DNA of 64,000 nucleotides from CAIYRG01 sp964446945 (GTDB lineage Bacteria > Pseudomonadota > Alphaproteobacteria > Micropepsales > Micropepsaceae): NCBI GenBank assembly GCA_964446945.1, contig CAYUQO010000003.1:310001-374000 (forward strand), read 5' to 3'. The position numbers and the translations under genes are program-made. The notes under the pieces are model-generated. The model was not told the origin of the DNA and did not search any database. It was given only the letters and a program-made list of their open reading frames with translations. Shown piece by piece: positions 9,052-17,300 of this stretch. Numbering within the stretch: position 1 is the first letter of the stretch; each line of letters opens with the position of its first letter.

Positions 9052-9063
9052 TTCGACTTGAGC
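9009..9063 (-). pseudogene. Scrap of a piuC-like gene (C-terminal codons)
   Basis: Read on the minus strand, this stretch encodes AQVEVPGNPAITKLTGVY. It matches AQFEEAVPGNPAITKLTGVY of the intact piuC at 13.6 kb except for a two-codon gap and one substitution. The frame then runs into unrelated sequence (WRLTKYADRC) and has no gene body upstream; TGA occurs two codons before the match. It is a gene remnant, either of a lost paralogue or from duplication of the piuC end. It is not expected to be expressed. Confidence 0.65.
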
Positions 9064-9083
9064 GAATCAAACAAGGGCACAAC

Positions 9084-9347
9084 TCAATAAATCATCCGCA
9101 CAGCCGCACGTTTGCGCGCCGCTTTCGGCCGCCGTGCCGGCTGTCCGCCATTCTCGGCGGCAAGTTTATCAGCGGCTTCCTTGTCCGTAGATTCCTTCTC
9201 CAGCCGAAGCCGGCGCAGATTCGCAGTCTTGGCGGCTTCGGCAGCGCGTTCCTTCTTGCGGATCTGTTTTGCCGTGGCCTCATCGGTCTCCGCCCGGCGG
9301 AAAAAGTTTTGCGCGCTCCTGGCGGAGGTATTTTCACGTTTGGACAT
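9084..9347 (-). CDS. Small highly basic protein, unknown function
   Basis: The 87-aa product begins MSKRENTSARSAQNFFRRAE and is very rich in Lys, Arg, Ala and Glu. Its long charged helix (about residues 20-65) could form a coiled coil or bind nucleic acid, and the tail is ARKRAAVRMIY. The start was set at the ATG at 9347, preceded by GAAGAGAG; the frame stays open upstream but reads like non-coding sequence. I have seen proteins of this look in Hyphomicrobiales genomes but know no function. It lies within the repeat-bounded islet, co-oriented with and about 520 bases downstream of rpsU. Confidence 0.6.
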   Translation of the reverse strand: MSKRENTSARSAQNFFRRAETDEATAKQIRKKERAAEAAKTANLRRLRLEKESTDKEAADKLAAENGGQPARRPKAARKRAAVRMIY

Positions 9348-9870
9348 GATAGCTCTCTTCGGGTTTGGATGATGGATGCGACGACCTATTTCCGTTCGCC
9401 CGCGACGATCTCGCCGACGGCATCCTTGCGTTCGGCACAGGTCCCCCGCGCAGCGGGCGTCCCTGTGAGTGCTGCGAACGGCGCCGACAGGGTCTTCTTG
9501 CTGTTGCAAGCTCTCTCCTGCGAGTGTCTGGCATCGTTGCGTACATTGCAAATCTGGTCTCGAAACCGATCAGCGCCGGGAGACGAGCCGGGGAGCCCGA
9601 TAAGTTCTTCAGGCGGTTCATTGAGCGCCACGCACTCGTCTCGATGCCCCGCAAGGAACAGACAGCTGCCGCTGGTCTGCGAGTCCCGACGGACATATTT
9701 GACGCGTACAAAGATGGCCGTTTGCCGGTGCACTTCACCTACGTTGCCATCTCGAAGCCCGGTTTGACAGGCCGCGTTCGATCAAGCCGAAAGAGCGAGC
9801 AGTTAAAGGCCCCTTGGCGACGCAGCGCCAACAGCGCCACTCTGTCCGTTTTCCACGAAAGTGCAAAGCG
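9348..9870. other. Intergenic stretch between two small minus-strand genes
   Basis: About 520 bases have open frames on both strands (for example 9386-9733 minus). None has a good ribosome site, recognisable motif or clear domain, and the longest plus-strand frame runs through rpsU antisense. I call no gene. It may hold the promoter of the basic-protein gene near 9350-9450. Confidence 0.4.
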
Positions 9871-10083
9871 CTACCTTGGGAGCAGGCCGTCGCGGTGGAG
9901 CTTTTTTCTTTGCATCTTGCGATGCCGCCGGATCGCTTCGGCCTTCTCACGCACGCGTCTCTCGCTGGGTTTTTCGTAGGCGCTGCGCCGCCTCATTTCC
10001 CGGAAGACCCCCTCGCGCTGCATCTTCTTTTTCAGGACTTTGAGTGCCTGGTCGATGTTGTTGTCGCGGACGGTGACCTGCAA
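9871..10083 (-). CDS. rpsU: 30S ribosomal protein S21
   Basis: The 70-aa protein is a full-length bS21, a small basic protein of the 30S subunit that helps base-pairing of the Shine-Dalgarno with 16S rRNA. The family core VTVRDNNIDQALKVLKKKMQ is followed by REGVFREM, YEKPSERR and a basic C-terminal tail. The start must be TTG at 10083 (LQVTVRDNN), because S21 proteins begin MQVxVRDNN at exactly this point; GCAGGTG lies just before it. An ATG further upstream would add a non-homologous extension. It is divergent from cspA. Alphaproteobacteria often carry more than one rpsU copy, so this may be an accessory copy. Confidence 0.9.
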   Translation of the reverse strand: MQVTVRDNNIDQALKVLKKKMQREGVFREMRRRSAYEKPSERRVREKAEAIRRHRKMQRKKLHRDGLLPR

Positions 10084-10491
10084 TTGACACCTGCTGTAAA
10101 GGGGCGCCGTACGTAACAGAAGCGGCAAGCCCTGTCCACGCGGCTGTCCGCACTGTCAGTTTGAACTTTCGGCCGATCCGAGGCGATAATGACGCGCCCT
10201 GATGTCAATGCGTATCGGCAAGTCCCCACGGCAGACAGAAAAAGAATGGGTCAGAGTGGAAATTCCGCTCATTGATACGTATCCGGTAGCTCTCCACTTG
10301 ATTAGTTGGCCGGGAAGGTTCATATGAAGGGTGCGACGGCGTTCCGTCAGAGAAGCGCAACTGTAGAAGACCCGACTCGTATTTGTTGCGCGCCTGGCTG
10401 AGACAGCCGTACTTCCCGACCTGATGATTACGCTTCTTCGCACCGCGTCGGCATAAGCTCTCGCGGAGTCCGATACAGCAGGAGCAATCAT
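10084..10491. other. Divergent promoter and leader region between rpsU and cspA
   Basis: This 408-base gap must hold the rpsU promoter (minus) and the cspA promoter and leader (plus). Cold-shock genes usually have long structured leaders, and the segment 10380-10490 is a candidate. A good ribosome site AGGAG lies just before the cspA ATG. I see no reading frame that looks real. Confidence 0.4.
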
Positions 10492-10695
10492 ATGACCATC
10501 GGAACCGTAAAGTTTTTTAACATCAACAAGGGCTTTGGCTTTATCTCGCCGGAAGGCGGCGCCAAAGACGTCTTTGTGCACGCGACCGCGCTCGAAGCCG
10601 CGGGAATTCGGAGCCTGGCAGAAGGTCAACGCGTGTCGTTCGACATTCAGCCGGATGCCAAGGGCTCAAAAGCGGTAAATCTGAAGACCGCATAG
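10492..10695 (+). CDS. cspA: Cold-shock domain protein (CspA family)
   Basis: The 67-aa single-domain protein binds single-stranded RNA and DNA and acts as an RNA chaperone. The OB-fold is complete: GTVKFFN at residues 4-10, the RNP1 motif KGFGFI and the RNP2 motif VFVH are present, and it ends with SKAVNLKTA. The ATG at 10492 follows AGGAG with ideal spacing. It is divergent from rpsU. The paralogue number cannot be judged from one window, so cspA is a family-level name. Confidence 0.92.
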   Translation: MTIGTVKFFNINKGFGFISPEGGAKDVFVHATALEAAGIRSLAEGQRVSFDIQPDAKGSKAVNLKTA

Positions 10696-10860
10696 AGATT
10701 CTTTTCATGCACAGGGTGGGCCGGAGATGAAAATTCTCCGTCGCATCCTGCGGCGCTGTTCAAAACAGGCGCGCGACGACTGATGCGAAGAAACCGATAT
10801 ATCTTGCCGAGCGCGATGGATGGCCGAACGGGCACCAGGCTGAACCGCGAATCAAGAAGA

Positions 10861-11181
10861 ATGCGCTCTGATCGGGCCATTCTGGTCGAGTTGATCAAGG
10901 TACTCACGCCGTTTCCTGGTGGGCTCAGGCGCTGGTCGGTGATGCAGGCCATTCGCAAGGACCGCGAACACGCGGCACATGAGATTCCTCTGCAGTTTGA
11001 AGACGAAGTCGAACGCACGTTTCGTCGCTTTTGCGCGGATGAGAAGGTCTCAAAGACCGGCACAGGCACGCCCGACGACACGCTTTTTTATCGGCCCAAA
11101 GAGAAGGCGGGTGAGGTATGGGCCATCTGTCCCGATCGCGTCAGGGCGTGGCTCGATGGCAAGCCTTTGGAACCAGGTTGA
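10861..11181 (+). CDS. Hypothetical 106-aa protein, possible winged helix
   Basis: The likely product begins MRSDRAILVELIKVLTPFPG. Helix-rich segments (RRWSVMQAIRKDRE, FEDEVERTFRRFC) are followed by a beta-hairpin-like end (DTLFYRPKEKAGEVWAICPDRVRAWL). This order could be a winged helix, but that is inference. The frame is open back to an ATG at 10783; I prefer 10861 because the protein-like composition starts there and AAGAAG precedes it. It is downstream of cspA with a 165-base gap, so co-transcription is possible but unproven. Confidence 0.6.
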   Translation: MRSDRAILVELIKVLTPFPGGLRRWSVMQAIRKDREHAAHEIPLQFEDEVERTFRRFCADEKVSKTGTGTPDDTLFYRPKEKAGEVWAICPDRVRAWLDGKPLEPG

Positions 11182-11706
11182 AGTCAGGCGGCGTGCGCCA
11201 GATCCGGCGCACAACATTGCCGGGGAAATCATCATTACAGCCGCTTACCGATGCAGCGGCACTTCAACAATTGCACCCTTTTCAAGCATTCAGATTTCTG
11301 CGGCGGTGAACCTGGAACCGTTTATCAATAGCCCAACCATTGTTGTTTGCGCAGAACACCTTGAAATACTCCCCTGGAGTCTCCATCTAGAACGACTGCC
11401 GCGGTTCTGTCCGCGATATCACACAATATGAACTTGCACTGCCGTCCCGGCGTCGACCGGGTCTGCGAGGCAAGCCGAGTCCCGCGCCCGCTTGTCGCTT
11501 CGGCGACAAGAAGTTAAGGGCCGGAGCAGGGAAGCGGGGCTTATAACACGCACGCTTCCCTGTGCTCCCTTGTGATTTGTTCTCACCTCATGTTGTTCCG
11601 ATTTTTCTGCAATCTTGATTGGCGTGTAGGCGCTGTTTCGCACCTGCGGTTCACGCCCTGAGTCCACTGTTTGCACCTTCATATCCCGCTTGCAAAGGAG
11701 ACAGTC
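11182..11706. other. Intergenic stretch with three inverted repeats
   Basis: About 525 bases have no supported gene. Three hairpins are visible: GTGCGCC/GGCGCAC (11193-11212), CTTGTCGC/GCGACAAG around TTCG (about 11491-11510) and CAGGGAAGC/GCTTCCCTG (about 11530-11565). None has the T-run of a normal terminator. A minus-strand frame (11419-11781) crosses the start of the next gene and is not convincing. Confidence 0.45.
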
Positions 11707-12534
11707 TTGAGACTGAAATCGCGCCGCAGTCTGTCCATTGGCCCCCTGGTCTTGTTGACGCTTTGCGTGACGCTGCCGCACGCTGCTTTTTCACAGAACG
11801 TTGCCGCCCTTACGCCGCAAAATTCCCACCCCAAGCAATACGGAACCGGTTGGGAATGCGATTATGGTTATCGCGAGGCAGCCGGCACCTGTGTCGCGAT
11901 CACCATTCCTGCAAACGGTCATGCGACCGACTCCGCCTTTGGACCAGGGTGGGATTGCGATCGCGGCTATCGTGCGGCTGGTGTGACTTGCGTAGCGGTT
12001 AAAGTGCCAGCGCATGCGCACATGACCGATACATCGTTTGGACGCAGCGGCTGGGCGTGCGATCGCTCCTATCAGGAACTGCACGAAGCTTGTGTACGCA
12101 TCGCGGTTCCAAGCAATGCATATCAGGTGGACTCGTCTTTTGGACGCGGCTGGGAATGTAATCGCGGCTTTCGTGCAACGAATGACCGTTGCGTGGAAGT
12201 CATCGTTCCGGTGAACGGCTATCTACAACGCGACGGAAGCAGTTGGTCGTGTGAGCGCGGCTTTGAGCGGACCGGTGGGTCATGCCGGTCGATCGTGATA
12301 CCCGAGCATGGCTATCTGGATGCTTCGGGAGGAGGCTGGAAATGCGATTGGGGTTACAGGAAGAGCGCTGCATCGTGCACTATGCTCGCTCTGCCGGTGA
12401 ATGCTCACGTCGGGATTTCAGGCGATGAATGGGAGTGCAATCGCCCATACCGCCGTCAGGACGGAAAATGTCTGCCTCAGACTGACCCACTTGCACGTGA
12501 CCACAATTTCGGGGTCACGGCCCCTGCTCATTGA
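11707..12534 (+). CDS. Secreted protein with seven C-x10-C tandem repeats
   Basis: The 275-aa product starts at TTG 11707, six bases after AAAGGAG. It opens with a basic segment, a hydrophobic core (SIGPLVLLTLCVTLPHAAF) and a cut site near SQ, so it is exported. The mature part holds seven repeats of about 30 residues, each with W-x-C-(D/N/E)-x-(G/S/P)-(Y/F), then exactly ten residues between two cysteines, then a VP-x-NA/G-type linker. That gives 14 paired cysteines, presumably seven small disulfide-closed modules. The fold resembles EGF-like or other minimal disulfide repeats, but I recognise no named family. Such proteins may bind surfaces or ligands outside the cell; no function can be claimed. 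Confidence 0.8.
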   Translation: MRLKSRRSLSIGPLVLLTLCVTLPHAAFSQNVAALTPQNSHPKQYGTGWECDYGYREAAGTCVAITIPANGHATDSAFGPGWDCDRGYRAAGVTCVAVKVPAHAHMTDTSFGRSGWACDRSYQELHEACVRIAVPSNAYQVDSSFGRGWECNRGFRATNDRCVEVIVPVNGYLQRDGSSWSCERGFERTGGSCRSIVIPEHGYLDASGGGWKCDWGYRKSAASCTMLALPVNAHVGISGDEWECNRPYRRQDGKCLPQTDPLARDHNFGVTAPAH

Positions 12535-12711
12535 GCCACGCCCAGCGACGGACGCCGTTTCGTAAAATCCCGTGGCAGTTTTTAGCGGATCCGCCGTGTA
12601 GGTACGGGCGTCGTCGCTGCCGTGAGGATATCGCAATGCGCAAAACGCACCCAATATTTTCAGGGCTCATGCAGCACGGTGCCGACGAAGCGGACTGTTT
12701 GAGCATTCTGT

Positions 12712-13002
12712 TCAGTTCCGCCAGCGCGCGCCCGTTGGCTGGCACGATTTTGTCTTGAGGACTGCAGCGCCAGACGACTTCTCCTGGCGTGGTGAACGCA
12801 TGGTCGGGCTCTCCAGAGCTTCCATGAAGCCCTTCAGCCAGCGTGACCGTTCCTCTGATTTCCGATAGGGATTCCGCATCGCCGCTTGCCGCGCATGGAT
12901 ATCTCCGTCGCCGGAAGCAAGAACCGTCTTGGCCGCATTCCAACCGTGCGCGTAGATGCGGCTCAATTTGAACCCACGATCTTCGTTCGATGGCTCGCTC
13001 AA
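12712..13002 (-). CDS. Ribosome modulation factor-like (Rmf/CrpP-type) small protein
   Basis: The 96-aa product carries a core typical of ribosome modulation factor: an IYAHGWNAAK helix, then MRNPYRKSEERSRWLKGFME, corresponding to the RMF pattern GY/GW-x-A...NPY/CPY...R-x-x-W-x-x-G-(F/W)-x-x-A. RMF binds 30S subunits and helps form inactive 100S ribosomes in slow growth. The likely start is TTG at 13002, which overlaps the TGA of the preceding gene (TTGA); a second TTG a dozen codons in is possible. The C-terminal 30 residues are basic and unlike E. coli RMF. Its position near rpsU and cspA fits a role in translation under stress. The family call is by eye. Confidence 0.65.
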   Translation of the reverse strand: MSEPSNEDRGFKLSRIYAHGWNAAKTVLASGDGDIHARQAAMRNPYRKSEERSRWLKGFMEALESPTMRSPRQEKSSGAAVLKTKSCQPTGARWRN

Positions 13003-13253
13003 TCGCGCCCGGCGCCCCGCGCCAGCGCCGCATCGAGGGCTGCGGGATCGATCGTTACGAAACGCGTAATGCCGCCCGCTGCGGGGCAACGCATCACCGT
13101 GGACAGCCGCCGATAGGCTGGAAAGGATACGGCTTCCAGCAGCTCCTCTTCTGTCTCGACGATGTATATGCCGGGAGGTTGCTCGCCGGCCACGTCGTTC
13201 ACGGTAAAAGGGCGGCCGAAAGTCACAGACTTCGTGGTGACGCGCGTGGTCAT
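12999..13253 (-). CDS. Conserved small protein, unknown function (precedes RMF-like gene)
   Basis: The 84-aa product begins MTTRVTTKSVTFGRPFTVND. It has a beta-rich look with EQPPGIYIVETEEELLEAVSFPAYRR, then TIDPAALDAALARG. Proteins with this pattern (a barrel-like N-terminus with GxYxVExEEE) recur in Hyphomicrobiales as hypotheticals, to my knowledge. The start was set at the ATG at 13253; a GTG nine codons upstream is possible. Its TGA stop overlaps the TTG of the RMF-like gene, so the two are probably translated together. The function is unknown. Confidence 0.65.
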   Translation of the reverse strand: MTTRVTTKSVTFGRPFTVNDVAGEQPPGIYIVETEEELLEAVSFPAYRRLSTVMRCPAAGGITRFVTIDPAALDAALARGAGRD

Positions 13254-13572
13254 GAAGTTTCTTATCAGTCTCGCGTTCACTGTACATCACAGGGCTGGAA
13301 AAACCAAATGCGATGCTCGAGCCTTGACACCAGACACTGCGCGAACCCCGGAATTCCGGCCTCCGCCGCTTGTGGATTTTTCAATGCGGATGCGCCTTTT
13401 GGCTTTTGATGAATTGTTGGAGGCTTATTGAAAGGTGGTGGTTGTGGGCAGCGGTTACAAGATGTGTTTGGCGCAGGCCGGAAATCATTTCAGCTGTTCC
13501 CGGTAAGCCGCGAAGAAGTAGCCGCATTGGAACACACCGGGCAGAGCAGCAATATGCCGGCCGGCGCATGGC
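13254..13572. other. Intergenic stretch downstream of piuC
   Basis: About 320 bases lie between the piuC stop and the small gene pair. They probably hold the promoter of the 84-aa gene near 13260-13330. No reading frame with a plausible start and composition and no strong terminator hairpin was seen. Confidence 0.4.
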
Positions 13573-14256
13573 TCAGTTCGTATCGGTCCACAGACGGAAC
13601 AGGTTGAAATACACGCCGGTCAGTTTGGTGATCGCCGGATTGCCGGGCACCGCTTCCTCGAATTGCGCCAGTGCCGTGCCGAGCTCGAACAGCAATCCGC
13701 GCAGATTGTCATCGCGCACCATGCTCTGGATCCAGAAGAAAGATGCGATGCGGGCGCCGCGCGTGACCGGCGACACGTGATGAATCGAAGTGGCGGGGTA
13801 GAGCACGAGGTCGCCGGCCGGCAGTTTGATCGGCCGCTCACCCAGATCATCGACAATGGTCAATTCGCCGCCGTCATACTCCTCGGGAGCGGAGAGGAAT
13901 AAGGTCGCGGAAAGATCGGTTCGGATCCGGTCATTGGAGTTCCACGCCTGCTGAGCGGTGGCGTCGACATGTGGGCCGTAATATTCGCCAGGTGTGTAGC
14001 GGTTGAACAGCGGTGGAATCAGGCGCAGGGGCAGGGCGGCGCGCATGAACAGTGCGTTCTTTTTCAATGACTCCGTGATCATTTCACTCAGGCGCCGCGC
14101 GATCGGATGGGCAGCCGGCACCTGCATATTGTTTTTTCTCGGCGCGGTCAGTGAGCCGGCCGTGAGTTTGCCCTCGACCCAGGGCGCCGTTTCCAAAGCC
14201 TGCCGGCAGGCCTGGACCTGCGCCTGGGTCAGGACATTGGGAATGCGAACCATCAT
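13573..14256 (-). CDS. piuC: Fe(II)/2-oxoglutarate dioxygenase, PiuC family (PKHD-type hydroxylase)
   Basis: The 227-aa cytosolic enzyme has the family's usual length (about 225). The iron ligands are H96 and D98 in GPHVDAT and a histidine of the SIHH pair (159-160); the co-substrate arginine is probably R169 in VTRGARIAS. The N-terminal VLTQAQVQACR and the C-terminal LTGVYFNLFRLW are typical. PiuC genes usually sit beside TonB receptors for iron-siderophores, and here the gene follows a receptor gene on the same strand. The true substrate is unknown. ATG at 14253 is an alternative start. Bases 13608-13650 of this gene are repeated exactly at 9009-9051. Confidence 0.9.
   Translation of the reverse strand: MMVRIPNVLTQAQVQACRQALETAPWVEGKLTAGSLTAPRKNNMQVPAAHPIARRLSEMITESLKKNALFMRAALPLRLIPPLFNRYTPGEYYGPHVDATAQQAWNSNDRIRTDLSATLFLSAPEEYDGGELTIVDDLGERPIKLPAGDLVLYPATSIHHVSPVTRGARIASFFWIQSMVRDDNLRGLLFELGTALAQFEEAVPGNPAITKLTGVYFNLFRLWTDTN
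13608..13650. repeat. 43-bp direct repeat, right copy (inside piuC)
   Basis: This copy is identical to 9009-9051, including third codon positions. Here it codes for VPGNPAITKLTGVY near the piuC C-terminus, while the left copy lies in a gene scrap. Confidence 0.9.
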
Positions 14257-14323
14257 GGGCAGCAGCCGCGCTTCGGGATTGCAGGGCGATATAGCATGCG
14301 GCCGCTGTGCCGTCGCGCAGACA

Positions 14324-14357
14324 AAAACGCGCTACGGGCCAACCCGTAGCGCGTTTT
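14324..14357 (-). terminator. Rho-independent terminator after TonB receptor 1
   Basis: A perfect 15-bp stem (AAAACGCGCTACGGG and its complement) closes a CCAA loop. Because the stem begins and ends with A/T tracts it can work on either strand. It lies 12 bases after the receptor stop and 67 bases before the piuC start, so piuC needs readthrough or its own promoter. Confidence 0.85.
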
Positions 14358-14369
14358 GCTGGCGGCAGG

Positions 14370-17300
14370 CTACCAGTTCTTGACCAGGGTAAGGCCCACG
14401 ACGCGGCCCAAATCGGACCTCGTGATGTCGAAAGCACTGGGGTTACGCGTGACCGATGTGGGACCGTATTCGAACGGCGAATGGATGCCCATGATGTTCT
14501 GAATTGTAAGCTGGACCGTTAGCCGTTTCAGGTACTCATTCTCAGGAATATCCCCGGTATTATAGCCGAGCGACAAATCGAACGTGTTCCAGTCTGGCTC
14601 GATATTGCTGAAGTTGCTGATCGCGCAGGGCAGCGTACCGCCGCCGATCGTGCCTCCCGCTGTCGTGCACTGGAAATTCACATTGGGCGGCACGCCAACG
14701 CGGGTCTCGAAGAAATGGGACTGGAAGTTGTAGAATAATGTCGCACTGAAGGGCCCGTTGCTCCAGCCGACCCGCGCCCGGTATTTCAATCTCGGCAGAG
14801 TCTCTACGCCGACCTGTTGGACACCGCCGACGGGACCGATATCCTGTTGGAATTCATCAATGATTGGGCCACCGTTCACCACCTGCGAGAAGCGGTGCAG
14901 GTAATAGGTGCCTGTGGCGCCGATATTCCAGGCGCCAAAGTCACCTGCCTCGAAGTCATAGCTGCCGTTCCAGTCAACGCCCTCGGCATGGATGAAGCCG
15001 CTGCCGAACGTGCCTGAATCGTTCAGCCAATAAACATTCGTCAACTGACTGATATCCGAGTCCGTGTTCGGATCGTTAAGCGCGGCACGGACCATGGTTT
15101 CGAACGGCGCACAAGTCGTGGGATTGGCGTTCGCTGAAACCGGGCATCCGAGATCGCTCGGGATGATGAAATGAAACCGCTGTATCGGACTCGCCATGGA
15201 GGCAGCATCGCCTTCGCCGAGGAACCCACCCAGAACGCCATTGATCTTGATGCTGTACCAGGTGGCCTGCAGATCAAGCCCCCTGAGAAGTTCGAATTGC
15301 GGCGCGAATTCGAATCCCACGCTGTAATTGATCGCTGTTTCGGGCGCGAGTGAGACTCCGCCCTCGCGCTGGTGGACCACGCCGTTAGGATCAGTATAGA
15401 CGCGCAACACTGGCAGCGGCGCTCCACCATAGGAGATCCCGCCGGGGGAGGTTCCGCAGCCGAAACCTGCCTTGAACAGATCTGCCGCCAAACTGCCCGC
15501 CGCCGGTGAAGCGCCGGAGCACTGAATCGTATTATTCTGGCTGGACCCGACCAGGTTGACCGATTGATCGACCGGGCTCAGAACTTCGGAGAATTCGCCT
15601 TCATTGGCGAAGCGGAAGGATGATCCCCAGCTTCCGCGGAAGGTGACGCCGGCGGTCTCATCAACCAGCCAGGTGAATGCGACCTTGGGATTCTTTGTCG
15701 TGCCCGTGGCATTGATGTTTCCGCCATAGCTGTCGTAGCGGAACGAGCCTTCGATATCGAGCCTGCGGACCAGTGGAAGATTGAAATTGTCGCCGAAGAC
15801 CGGCAGGTCCAACTGCGCAAAGCCCGCCCAGATGTGATACGGCTCCTGATCGTAAGTGATCGCCTGGTTGATCGGCGGATTCCCGACGGAGCCCGTGGTA
15901 AATCCGCCCCAGCCATTGACGTTATGGAGATCGTAAACGCCGCCAATGGCCATCTTGATCTGCCCGGCCGGAAGATCGATCGGAATCGGGCCGTCAAAGC
16001 GCGCTCCCTTCTCATCGATCGTGTAATGCGCGCCCTGTGTTCTTTCCGCACGGATATAGTTCAGCGTCGACGGCGCATTGCACTGGAATGCAAAGGGATC
16101 ACAGAACACGTTGAGATACGGAATCGGAGAGCCGGTGACGGGGTCCGTCGCCTGCGCTCCGCCAGCACCCAGTGCTGACTTGATGGCCGCTCGGCTTACC
16201 ACGTGGCTCAGATAACCGACATCTTCATAGCTGCGCGCATCGTAGATTTGTCCGTTCCAGCCGTATGGAAGATCCAGATTCAATCCGAACTGGTAACGTT
16301 CTGAGATCTCCCATGCCGGGTTATACGGCGGTGCTTCGGCCGCGAAATTGTATGAAACCTCCAGTCCCGGCGGTGCGCCGGTTGGATAGTACGGGTTGAT
16401 GGTCGGTACGGTGAGGGTTTCTGTGTAGTTGCCGAGACCCTGGCCGCCAAAGGACGGAAGTTTTTCTTCGATGCGGCGGTTGGCGTAGAAGGCAGAGGCG
16501 AAGAAGGAGACCCCGGGCAGCAGTCTTTGGTCAAAAGTTAAGACCGCAGCATTCTTTTGCTGTGCAGCCAGCATCCAACCATTGGTGCCGGACAGCGGAT
16601 CGACGAAATTGGTCCCTGTCGTCTGCTTCAGCGCCGCCCAGTTGAGGGTTGCGGCGCTGCCCGGCAGTGTCGGACCGAACCCGCCTGCTCCGGCTTTGAA
16701 ATTGGCCCCCGTCCCGCGCGGGATCGCGAAGCAATTGGTGCAGGCACCGTTGACAAGCACTGGCACCGGTGTGACGGCGGCGGGAACCGGCGTCACCACA
16801 TTCGGGTCGCCGGTCGAGATTGTGCCCGGAATAGATGCACCAATCGGCACATAGGGATCCTGCAGCCCCCACGGCAAAAAGTTCGTTGTAAATTTCGATT
16901 CCTGCCTGCCTTTCACCGGCTTGTCGTCCGTCCACTCATAGGTGAATGTGACGTCGCCACCTTCCCAGGTGCGGCCGATGAGTTGTGAGGCCTGATACTG
17001 CACTCCGCCGCCATCGGTCGCCCCTTCCGTATGCAGGAGCGTCGTCGCGCCGTCGAATCCGCGCTTCAGGATGATGTTGATCACGCCGGCGATGGCATCC
17101 GAGCCGTAGGTAGCGGATGCACCATCGGCAAGGACATCGACGCGATCGAGGGCCAACGACGGTATGATCGACGGATCGATGGCGCACAAGCCGTCGGCCT
17201 GCGGAGGAAAGCGCACGCCATCGATCATCAGGAGTGAACGCGGACCGGTCGCATCCAGGTCGCGGAGGTTCACCCGGGTTTCGCGTTCCTGATGACCACC

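Noticed and set aside
9365..9979. Plus-strand 204-codon frame upstream of and across rpsU
   Set aside because: It runs antisense through rpsU, lacks a ribosome site and has no family resemblance.
11419..11781. Minus-strand 120-codon frame before the C-x10-C gene
   Set aside because: It runs antisense into the signal peptide of a well-supported gene and crosses two hairpins.
12515..13033. Minus-strand 172-codon frame overlapping the RMF-like gene
   Set aside because: The overlapping frame at 12712-13002 has a recognisable conserved core; this one does not, and it also overlaps the 3' end of the C-x10-C gene.
14324..14357. Riboswitch or attenuator before piuC
   Set aside because: The hairpin has A/T-flanked perfect arms typical of a terminator and sits just after the receptor stop; no alternative pairing was seen.
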